Below, piece by piece: positions 31,541-38,510 of a stretch of DNA of 45,192 nt; the first letter of the stretch is position 1; each line of letters opens with the position of its first letter. A model generated the notes under the pieces. That model did no database searches, was not told where the DNA came from, and was given only the letters and a program-made list of their open reading frames with translations. The position numbers and the translations under genes were made by a program. This DNA is from Verrucomicrobiota bacterium (GTDB lineage: Bacteria; Verrucomicrobiota; Verrucomicrobiia; Palsa-1439): positions 1 to 45,192 of the forward strand of contig VHCW01000033.1 in assembly GCA_016871575.1 (NCBI GenBank), given 5' to 3'.

Positions 31541-32353
31541 TCAGATGCCGTTCTCCAAGCTTCGCTCGTAGGCATGGTTGACGAGATAACTTTTGCCAAG
31601 CGCGTCACGGAGCGGGTCGGCGTCCTCCGCGCAGTAGCCCCAGTGCAGGTGACGACGCCAGCCTTCGGCATGCTGGAACCGACGCGACAGCTTGCCGAGT
31701 TCACGAGAATACCATTCCATCGTCGCAAGGTATTGGTTCATCTTCTGGCTTTTCGCCAGCCAATCCTGCTGGCTCCGATGCGCGGCCAGCGCGATCTTCT
31801 TCTGCTCAAACACCGCCGTCGTGTTCACAAACGCGCCGGGCATGATTCGCCGGCGCAACGGATCGCGCAGGCCGACCGGCATCGCGTGGTACAGCGTCAC
31901 ATCGCCGGCCACCGGTTTGCGTCGCGGAATCGTCCAGAAGTTCCTCATCCCGCGCACGAACGCCGCCGTCACGGAGAGACGGCAAGTATTCATGTGGTCT
32001 TCCATGTAATCCTGTGGCGAATGCACGAGCAGGACCGTCGGGTTGACATCGCGGACCACTGCCGTGAGCCGGCGGAGCGTCTTGTCCTCGTAATAGACAT
32101 CGAGGTCATCCACAAGACTCGGATGAAACTCCGCGCCGAGCAGACGAGCCGCCTCTTTCGCTTCGCGACCGCGGATACGGATCAGTTCGGCGGCCGGATA
32201 GACCTGACTGCCGCAGGAGCCGTTGGCGACGTTCATGTAATGCGTCTCGTACCCGGCCTGTTTCAACAGCACCAGCGTCCCGGCCATCATGAACTCGATG
32301 TCGTCCGGGTGACACCCAATCGCCATGGCAACGTGATTGTTCATGGTGCGCAT
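31541..32353 (-). CDS. PIG-L family deacetylase (LmbE-like)
   Basis: A 270-residue zinc-dependent N-acetyl-sugar deacetylase-like protein. The zinc motif CHPDDIEFMMAGTL lies near the N-terminus. LVHSPQDYMEDHMNTCRL supplies the third ligand, and RIRGREAKEAARLLGAE resembles the usual family helix. The family removes acetyl groups from GlcNAc-type sugars. No signal peptide is visible, so it acts in the cytoplasm, unlike the TAT-exported oxidoreductase next to it. It would suit an amino-sugar part of the carbohydrate cluster. Confidence 0.88.
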   Translation of the reverse strand: MRTMNNHVAMAIGCHPDDIEFMMAGTLVLLKQAGYETHYMNVANGSCGSQVYPAAELIRIRGREAKEAARLLGAEFHPSLVDDLDVYYEDKTLRRLTAVVRDVNPTVLLVHSPQDYMEDHMNTCRLSVTAAFVRGMRNFWTIPRRKPVAGDVTLYHAMPVGLRDPLRRRIMPGAFVNTTAVFEQKKIALAAHRSQQDWLAKSQKMNQYLATMEWYSRELGKLSRRFQHAEGWRRHLHWGYCAEDADPLRDALGKSYLVNHAYERSLENGI

Positions 32354-32406
32354 CCTGCCACGGACTTAGTATCTGTGCAAGACTGTCCCGCGATAACTTC
32401 CTCATT

Positions 32407-33633
32407 TTGGCTTGCCGTGGGGTACGCGGGAGAGTACGAATCACGCTGACAAAGGAGACGGAATTGCAAATTGCACTGTTGGCAGTCTTGCACTTGTTTG
32501 GTTGTTTCGCAAGTAAACCGGGCGAATCGTCCGGAACCATTGGTCTTGCGCCAACTGAATCGGAATGTACTCGTTTCGAAGTTTCCCCCTTACCCCGCCT
32601 GCACAAGCGTAATCTGGGCGTCGAAAGCAATTTCCTGTCAGTTGGAATTCTGCTTGCTGCCGGTATCGCAGCCACGCCACTCACGGAACAGCAACCCAGA
32701 AAAGAGCAAGTGCGAGTTGTGTACGTGATTCCCAGAGACCGCAAGCCGTGGCCGGAGTTCAACAACCGTGTCAGCGTCTGGTTGAAAGACACACAGTGGT
32801 ACTTTGCGTGTCAGATGCATGCGCATGGCTTCGGCTGGCGCACCTTCGACTACGCGAAGGGTGCAGATGGAAATGCTCAGGTCGTAGTCCTTCAGGCTCG
32901 GACGCCGAATGATGCAATGTTTTCGCTTTCCGAAGTTTGCAAACCAGAGAATGAACTTCTTGATGGGTACATAAAGAGACTATCTGCCCGCGAGCAACAA
33001 GCATGGAAGTCATCTGTAGTGATTCTGTTTCGTGAGACGCTGCAAATGAAAGACGATGGGTCCTTGCTGTTTGGAACTGCGCGCGGCGGAAACAAGAGGG
33101 CGTATGTTACTTCAGCATACCTTCGTCTAGGTCATTCCCGCCTGTTCATGAGCGCGACCCCACCTGAGGGTTTTGTATTTGAGGACTTGGTCAGTGCTGC
33201 GAAGCAAGGACATCAGAACCCGGATGTTCTTCAGAAGCCCCTTAAGGCCACTGCATTCAAGGCGTTCAGTGGGTCGAAGTCATCGGTAGGGAAGATAAGT
33301 TCTCGCTGTTATGGTGGTCCGATGCACGAATTGGGTCATGCGTTCGGACTTTCGCACACGGGAACGCTTCTTGGGGCTAAAGAGTATGAACGCCGGCTGA
33401 GCCTTGGCGGCAATTGGCTGATGAGCACACACTTCACCAACATTGGTGGGAATTTCGTCGCCGAGTACAGAGATGGATGTGCAGGTCTTGCAAAGGAGGA
33501 GGCGGCGATTCTGGCCAAGAGCCCGTTTTTCTGGAAAGTGATGACGGACAAGGAAGCAGCGATGGCACCGTCAACGGGTGCCCCTCCAACTGTCGGGGGA
33601 CGAACTGCTGCCACGGGTGCGAGGTCGCGTTGA
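32407..33633 (+). CDS. Metzincin-like zinc metalloprotease (start uncertain)
   Basis: The frame encodes up to 408 residues. A metzincin zinc site HELGHAFGLSH (HExxHxxGxxH) lies about 310 residues in, followed by NWLMSTHFTN with a Met that could form the Met-turn. Before it comes a domain with RVVYVIPRDRKPWPEF and WYFACQMHAHGF. The usual starts are poor: TTG 32407 would make the first 65 codons read through the 34-nt repeat, whereas a signal-like VGILLAAGIAATP begins just after it. Base composition is less GC-rich than in neighbouring genes, which suggests transfer. Its substrate is unknown. Confidence 0.65.
   Translation: MACRGVRGRVRITLTKETELQIALLAVLHLFGCFASKPGESSGTIGLAPTESECTRFEVSPLPRLHKRNLGVESNFLSVGILLAAGIAATPLTEQQPRKEQVRVVYVIPRDRKPWPEFNNRVSVWLKDTQWYFACQMHAHGFGWRTFDYAKGADGNAQVVVLQARTPNDAMFSLSEVCKPENELLDGYIKRLSAREQQAWKSSVVILFRETLQMKDDGSLLFGTARGGNKRAYVTSAYLRLGHSRLFMSATPPEGFVFEDLVSAAKQGHQNPDVLQKPLKATAFKAFSGSKSSVGKISSRCYGGPMHELGHAFGLSHTGTLLGAKEYERRLSLGGNWLMSTHFTNIGGNFVAEYRDGCAGLAKEEAAILAKSPFFWKVMTDKEAAMAPSTGAPPTVGGRTAATGARSR
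32601..32634 (+). repeat. 34-nt direct repeat, copy A
   Basis: First of three copies (others at 33717 and 35405). It contains the invariant core GGCGTC followed after five bases by CAATTTC. By direct comparison 22 of 34 positions are identical in all three copies. This copy lies within the open frame of the metalloprotease, just before its signal-like segment. Confidence 0.6.
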
Positions 33634-33704
33634 CAAGGGCACTGGGGATGTCAACGAGAAGACCGACGACGATGCCGCGGACTGAAGCCTGAGGGAAAGC
33701 TCCT

Positions 33705-33714
33705 CCCCCCCCCC
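33705..33714 (+). repeat. C10 homopolymer tract
   Basis: Ten consecutive C residues, preceded by TCCT, lie 72 bases after the metalloprotease stop and 3 bases before repeat copy B. It is a candidate slippage site or an assembly-sensitive position. Confidence 0.9.
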
Positions 33715-33716
33715 GT

Positions 33717-33750
33717 GCGCATGTGTGATTCGGGCGTCAAGAGCAATTTC
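33717..33750 (+). repeat. 34-nt direct repeat, copy B
   Basis: Second copy of the 34-nt repeat. Its last bases CAATTTC lead into AGTTGG, as in copy A after a 4-base insertion. The minus-strand stop codon of the DUF1573 pseudogene lies at its end. Confidence 0.6.
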
Positions 33751-34300
33751 AGTTGGAGCCGGGCAGCGGTTCGAGTCGGGCGATGATGTTCGATTGCGAT
33801 GGCGTGGTAGTCGTGATGTCAAGCGGTTTGCCGTCGCTGCGCCAGACGCGGACGGTGGCCGTTGGTGGACTCGCCGACGCGAAGTTCGCCAAAGCTGAGT
33901 TGCATAGGCTCGGTGTCGTACAGCGGAACGAGGTTGGCCTTGACGGTAAGGATGACGCCGGTTGCGCCGGGGCTGTCAGTTTGGACGTAGATGTGCTTCT
34001 CGACCGGGCCGCGCGAGAAGCTGCCCAGGTTGAGGGTGAAAACGATCGTGCCGCGCTCGCTGGGCGTGAGACGTTCGTGGTTGACGCTGGCAATGGTGTA
34101 CCCGCAGGAGGTCGCGGGGTGACGGATCGTCACCGTCTCCGTGCGGCATTCTGAAAGGTAAAGGTGCCGGTGAGCGACGGCGGCGGGTTCGTCGTGCCAA
34201 AATCGCAGACGGTGGAGTCGAACTTCAGGCACGACGGCGGCGTCGCTGCGGTTGCCGGCAGCGAAACAGCAACGAGAAAAGCGATAAGGATGGTGCGCAT
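33749..34300 (-). pseudogene. DUF1573-domain protein broken by two frameshifts
   Basis: Three consecutive minus-strand frames together make one DUF1573 protein. The first (from ATG 34300) gives a signal peptide MRTILIAFLVAVSLPATAA and KFDSTVCDFGTT..FTFQNA. The second gives ETVTIRHPATSCGYTIASV, RGTIVFTLNLGSFSRG and IYVQTDSPGATGVILTVKAN. The third gives TATVRVWRSDGKPLDI through PLPGSN and a stop at 33749. DUF1573 proteins are exported proteins of unknown role, with the DFG and CGxT motifs seen here. Sequencing error cannot be excluded for the shifts. Confidence 0.7.
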
Positions 34301-34406
34301 AAGGTGCGAAAGTGTATAAATGTTACTGTGAACGTCCAGAGTTGACAAGTAGTGTGCTCGTTTCGCAGCAGTTCCATTGTAGTGAAACTCATGCACAGCC
34401 TGAATG

Positions 34407-35414
34407 TCAGACAGTATGGCGTCGTGAATGAAATTCATCCTCATCCCATTGTCCGAAGTAGTGCAATATTGCGTCGAAGACAACTCCGGAAGACGGGGCG
34501 CCGCATGTTGTCATCCAGTCTTCTATCGTGCCTACAATGATTGCTGACTGGCGAGGTAAACAAATTGCAAGGTTTGTAAACGGTGGAATCTTAGCGGCGA
34601 CATACGGCTGTTGGCTCAGTGCTGCATAACAAATGATCTGAACGATATGTTCACGTTTGACACCTGAAAGTGTACATTTTAATTCGACTAGCGTGTCACC
34701 TGCAATCCAATCACCGTCGCTCCCCATGGCGGCACCAATACCACCAAAAACCGGGTTCGGAAAGAACCGTCCTGAAAGCTGGAGTGACTGCACATTGCGC
34801 AGTAATTGTACGATTTCGTTTCCGATAGCAATTGGCACAGCTCCGGCGAGCCATGTTCGCACTGCCGACTTTGTCAATCGGTTTGGAAGTGCGTGTAGGT
34901 CTATATCAGAAATAGGACGAAACCCACGAATAACAGGTTCAAGCCTACCGAGGATGTATAACCATCCGACCGCGTCGCGGGATTCAAGGATGTCTTGAGT
35001 TACTGGAGAATAGACTTTCAGTGCGCTTGCAAGCTTTGCAGACTTACCACCACAGCTTTCGAGATGCTGAATCGCTCGCGTGGTAATATCGTGACCGGCT
35101 AACGAGAGTGCACCTCTATCCACCGCAAGGGCGACACTAGAATACAAGCTTCCGCGCCGTGTGTCATCGCTGGCAGGAATAAACCTTCCCGCTTTTAGGG
35201 CGCGGTTAATTTGAGTAACGGCACGACGTGAATTTGGGAAAAGCGCTCTTTGAAACTCTGGTATCTGCTGTAAGAGATCAGTTAGACACGCTGGCTTTAT
35301 GTCGTGGCGTAACGGTGGGAGTGCCCAGGCAGAATTTACAGGCGGCGAAGCAGCGATCTCTCGAATGCTGAGCACCATACGCTGTTTTCTATTTCTAACC
35401 CCCTGTGCAAGCAT
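34407..35414 (-). CDS. Hypothetical protein with a PD-(D/E)xK-like motif
   Basis: A 335-residue cytoplasmic protein of no family I can name. The C-terminal third reads GSDGDWIAGDTLVELKCTLS, then HIVQIICYAALSQQ. An Asp, a beta-turn, then E-L-K on the next strand, followed by a helix with conserved Gln and Tyr, is the pattern of PD-(D/E)xK nucleases. The N-terminal part is helical (TDLLQQIPEFQRALFP, AVTQINRALKAGRF). Its start codon lies inside the third 34-nt repeat, where ATG 35414 reads MLAQGV. DNA here is less GC-rich than in flanking genes. A defence or restriction role is only a guess. Confidence 0.6.
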   Translation of the reverse strand: MLAQGVRNRKQRMVLSIREIAASPPVNSAWALPPLRHDIKPACLTDLLQQIPEFQRALFPNSRRAVTQINRALKAGRFIPASDDTRRGSLYSSVALAVDRGALSLAGHDITTRAIQHLESCGGKSAKLASALKVYSPVTQDILESRDAVGWLYILGRLEPVIRGFRPISDIDLHALPNRLTKSAVRTWLAGAVPIAIGNEIVQLLRNVQSLQLSGRFFPNPVFGGIGAAMGSDGDWIAGDTLVELKCTLSGVKREHIVQIICYAALSQQPYVAAKIPPFTNLAICLPRQSAIIVGTIEDWMTTCGAPSSGVVFDAILHYFGQWDEDEFHSRRHTV

Positions 35415-35438
35415 GATCTAGGCGTCAAAAACAATTTC
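35405..35438 (+). repeat. 34-nt direct repeat, copy C
   Basis: Third copy of the 34-nt repeat. It ends CAATTTC and runs into three tandem TTCAG units (35436-35450). The stop codon of the Gfo/Idh gene (35442) lies in these units. On the minus strand its left half contains the start codon of the hypothetical nuclease-like gene. Confidence 0.6.
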
Positions 35439-35441
35439 AGT

Positions 35442-36470
35442 TCAGTTCAGTTTCACAACCTGCCCGGTCTTGATGGATTTCTCCTCGGCCTCGCAAATCT
35501 CCACCGCGCTGGCGCCGTCCCTGCCTGTTACGATGCTCGGCGGTGTTTTCTTGCGGATACACTCAAGCATGTAACTGAGTTCGCCAATGTAACCGTCACC
35601 ACCGGACGGTTTGATCGTTCGCGCCGGCTGGCCTTTCTCGAACAAGCGTAACGCATCGGCGCCTCGGACAAGCGTGTAGTCAACAGTCGCGTTCTCGAAT
35701 TGGACAGTGAACTCCATGTTGAACCCAAACCCGATCGTCATGGCCCAGCCGCCTTCCGCCGACACGGAAGCGCCGCCATCCACCTTGTACTGCGCGACAA
35801 CGTGGTCAATGGCACCGCTGATCTGAGAGTAGCCCGTCGCGTACACCGCCTTGGGACGCCCAAAGCAGTACTGGACGAAATCCACGTCGTGAATGTGCAG
35901 GTCGAGGATCGCGCCGCCGGACTTGGCGCCGTCCATGAAATCTTTCGACCAGCCGGGCGGCTCGGCGACGCGGCGGAACCGGGCGGCCAACACCTTGCCA
36001 TAAGTCCCCTGCTCCATCGCTTGTTTCATCCAGACATAGTCCGGCCAGAACCGGATGCACATCGCCGGCATGAAGAAGCCTTTGGCAGACGCGGCGGCAT
36101 TGACGATGTCGCGGGCGAGCACGGCGGTGCGCGCGAGCGGTTTCTCGCAGATGACATGTTTGCCGGCCTTGAGAGAAGCGATGGCGAGTTTCGGGTGCGC
36201 CATCGTCGGCACGCAAAGATCAATGAGATCAATGGTTGGATCGGCGAGCAGGTCGTCGAGGTTCTTGGTGGCTTTGGTCTTTGACATGTCGAGTTTGAGC
36301 GGCTCAGCGGTGCCGACGTTGCCGCTGATGCTGGAGAAATCGCCATCCACTGGTAAGCGGACGGCGTCGCAGATAGCGGCAATGCGCACACCGGGGATTT
36401 GGCGGTACGCCTTGATGTGTGTGACTCCCATGAAACCGAGTCCTACGATTGCAACGTTGATAGTGCTCAT
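35442..36470 (-). CDS. Gfo/Idh/MocA-family oxidoreductase
   Basis: A 342-residue cytoplasmic dehydrogenase. It has the Rossmann motif VAIVGLGFMGVTHIKAY, the family motif HVICEKPLARTAVLA (EKP lysine) and the later catalytic-domain motif GGAILDLHIHDVDFV with the conserved Asp-His. Length is standard. Substrates of this family are mostly sugars, inositols and pseudoglycosides; nothing here narrows it down. It stands alone between the accessory island and the divergent alpha/beta hydrolase. Confidence 0.9.
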   Translation of the reverse strand: MSTINVAIVGLGFMGVTHIKAYRQIPGVRIAAICDAVRLPVDGDFSSISGNVGTAEPLKLDMSKTKATKNLDDLLADPTIDLIDLCVPTMAHPKLAIASLKAGKHVICEKPLARTAVLARDIVNAAASAKGFFMPAMCIRFWPDYVWMKQAMEQGTYGKVLAARFRRVAEPPGWSKDFMDGAKSGGAILDLHIHDVDFVQYCFGRPKAVYATGYSQISGAIDHVVAQYKVDGGASVSAEGGWAMTIGFGFNMEFTVQFENATVDYTLVRGADALRLFEKGQPARTIKPSGGDGYIGELSYMLECIRKKTPPSIVTGRDGASAVEICEAEEKSIKTGQVVKLN

Positions 36471-36557
36471 GTGTTTACCTCATTTTGTTTTGTCGCATCT
36501 TGCCAGTATCCGGGTTGAATGGACAGCCAAAATCTTACCGTGTAGAATGGCGGCAGG

Positions 36558-37364
36558 TTGAAACGCATGCTTGAACTTGTTTTGGTGCTCTTATTCGGGC
36601 TGCTGGCGTTTGCACTGATGCTGCGCTGGCGCGAGCCTTCGATGATCTACTACCCGATGCGGGAGATGGAGGGGACGCCTGCCCAAGCCGGTCTGAAATT
36701 CGAGGATGTCTGGCTCACCACCAGCGATGGCGTGAAGATTCACGGCTGGTACGTGCCAGCCGCCGGGACGGCGGCCACTACAATCCTCTTCCTCCATGGC
36801 AATGCCGGGAATATTTCACATCGCTTGGAGAAGTTGGCCATCCTCCACAACCTCGGAGCCGCCACGCTCATCATTGACTACCGCGGCTACGGACTCAGTG
36901 ACAACCGCCAACCTGATGAGCAAGGCACTTACCACGACGCCCAAGCTGCGTATGACTGGCTTGCCAAACGCCACAGCCAGATCATTCTCTACGGCGAATC
37001 GCTCGGAACGGCTGTCGCCGTCGAACTCGCCACGCGCGTGTCCTGCAACGGTCTCATCATCGAGGAACCGTTTACCTCCATCGCCGATGTCGGACAGAAG
37101 ATGTTCCCCTTCCTGCCTGTGCGGCTCATCGCCAAGACCAAGTACGACTCCCTCAGCAAGATGCCGAAGCTTCGCGCCCCGTTGCTCATCCTCCACAGCC
37201 GCGAGGACGAGATGTTTCCGATGAGCTACGCCGAACGCCTCCTCGCTGCGGCGCCCGAACCGAAACGGCTTGTTGAACTCCGCGGCAGCCACAACGACGC
37301 CTTCCTCGTCAGCGCCCCCGTGTATCGTCAGGCGCTCGCCGACTTCCTCGCGGCGCGACGTTGA
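36558..37364 (+). CDS. Membrane-anchored alpha/beta hydrolase carrying an in-frame REP peptide
   Basis: A 268-residue alpha/beta hydrolase (BEM46/ABHD13-like). It has an N-terminal membrane helix (LVLVLLFGLLAFALML) and the oxyanion segment LFLHGNAGNISHRL. The nucleophile elbow is LYGESLGTA, the acid Asp is probably in LLILHSREDEMFP, and the His is in LRGSHNDAF. The start is TTG 36558 or ATG 36567. The loop before the LFLHGNAGN strand contains AAGTAATT (residues 68-75 from TTG), encoded by the same 24-nt REP as in folP. Its stop is 35 bases before prfB on the same strand. Physiological substrate is unknown. Confidence 0.85.
   Translation: MKRMLELVLVLLFGLLAFALMLRWREPSMIYYPMREMEGTPAQAGLKFEDVWLTTSDGVKIHGWYVPAAGTAATTILFLHGNAGNISHRLEKLAILHNLGAATLIIDYRGYGLSDNRQPDEQGTYHDAQAAYDWLAKRHSQIILYGESLGTAVAVELATRVSCNGLIIEEPFTSIADVGQKMFPFLPVRLIAKTKYDSLSKMPKLRAPLLILHSREDEMFPMSYAERLLAAAPEPKRLVELRGSHNDAFLVSAPVYRQALADFLAARR
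36759..36782 (-). repeat. In-frame REP inside the alpha/beta hydrolase gene
   Basis: Identical over 24 nt to 4757-4780 in folP: GCCGCC, loop GGGAC, GGCGGC, then CACTACA (GTAG head on the minus strand). The reading frame is also the same, so both proteins carry AAGTAATT. The flanking bases differ. Confidence 0.8.
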
Positions 37365-37389
37365 CAACCGGCTGGCGTTATGGTCATTT
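37361..37389 (+). promoter_or_regulatory. Weak promoter candidate for the prfB-trp operon
   Basis: TTGACA (37361-37366) overlaps the hydrolase stop codon. A 17-bp gap leads to TCATTT (37384-37389), a poor -10. It may instead be read through from the hydrolase gene; the -35 is a perfect consensus hexamer but the -10 is doubtful. Confidence 0.28.
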
Positions 37390-37399
37390 TACCGCCGCC

Positions 37400-38510
37400 A
37401 TGATCGAGGAAATCAAAGCCAGATTGGACAGCCTCCACCAACGCCATCAGGCGTTGGGGAGGTATCTTTGACGCACCCAAACAACGCGCCCGCCTGATCG
37501 AACTCGAAAACATCATGTCCGGCCCGACTTTCTGGAACGACCAGATCAAGGCCAAGACCACCCTCAACGAAGCCACCATCGTCCGCCGCCGGCTCGACAC
37601 GCTCGCCGAACTCGACCGTAAAATCTCCGATGCCCAAGTCCTCATCGAACTGGGCGAGACGGAAGCCGCCGTTACCGCCGAAGTCCAAGCTGCCGAGACG
37701 CGTTTCGACCAGTTTGAACTGGAGAACCTCCTCGCCGCCGAGCACGACAAATCCAACGCCATTTTCAACATCCACGCCGGCGCGGGCGGCACAGAAAGTT
37801 GCGACTGGGCCAACATGCTCCTGCGCATGTACAATCGCTACTGCGAGACGCGCGGTTGGAAATGCGACATCGTTGACATCCAGTCCGGCGACGAGGCCGG
37901 CATCAAGAGCGCCACGATCATGGTCACCGGCGACTACGCCTTTGGCTACCTGAAGGCCGAGCGCGGCGTCCACCGGCTCGTTCGCATCTCGCCGTTCGAC
38001 TCCAACAAACGCCGGCATACTTCATTCGCCTCCGTGGACGTCGTCGCTGAAATCGAGGACGCCGAAGTCGAATTGAAGATGGAAGACGTGCAGGTGGACA
38101 CGTTCCGCAGCGGCGGCAAAGGCGGCCAGAACGTCAACAAACTCGAAACTGCCATCCGCATGACGCATGCCCCCACCGGCATCGTTGTCCAATGCCAGTC
38201 CGAACGCAGCCAGCACCAGAACCGGGAACTGGCCATCAAGATGTTGAAAGCGCGCCTCTATGAGAAGCAGCAGGACGAGAAGCGTGCTGCGATGGAGAAG
38301 TACTACGGCGAGAAAGGCTCCATCGCTTGGGGCAACCAGATTCGCAGCTACGTTTTCCAGCCTTACCAGATGGTCAAGGATCTCCGTACCGGCCACCAGA
38401 CCAGCGACGTCCAAGGCGTGATGGACGGCGATCTGGAGTCATTTATCAGCGCCTGGCTCAAAGCCGGCCAACCACGCCAACGCAAACAAGGTGTTACCGA
38501 CGAGGAATGA
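37400..38510 (+). CDS. prfB: Peptide chain release factor 2, with programmed +1 frameshift
   Basis: RF2 recognises UGA and UAA stops and triggers peptide release. The frame from ATG 37400 (MIEEIKARLDSLHQRHQALG) meets an in-frame TGA at 37469-37471, in the context CTTTGAC preceded by an internal GGGGAGG. Shifting +1 there continues DAPKQRARLIELEN and yields a 369-residue RF2. It has the tripeptide anticodon-like SPF (RISPFDSN) and the GGQ motif (SGGKGGQNVNKLET). The frameshift is the known autoregulatory device of prfB. Its stop overlaps trpC (ATGA). Confidence 0.96.
37457..37472 (+). promoter_or_regulatory. prfB programmed +1 frameshift site
   Basis: GGGGAGG (37457-37463) acts as the internal Shine-Dalgarno-like stimulator. 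Next come TAT, the slippery CTT and the stop TGA with following C (37466-37472). When RF2 is scarce, the ribosome slips from CTT to TTT and reads GAC. The arrangement is nearly the same as in Escherichia coli, with a slightly shorter G-run. Confidence 0.9.

Noticed and set aside
32601-35438. 34-nt repeats as integron attC sites
   Set aside because: They lack the GTTRRRY/RYYYAAC core pair and the two-arm hairpin structure, and no integron integrase is present in the window.
37469-37471. In-frame TGA in prfB as a disabling mutation
   Set aside because: It is in the canonical CTT TGA C context after an internal Shine-Dalgarno-like run, the known programmed frameshift.
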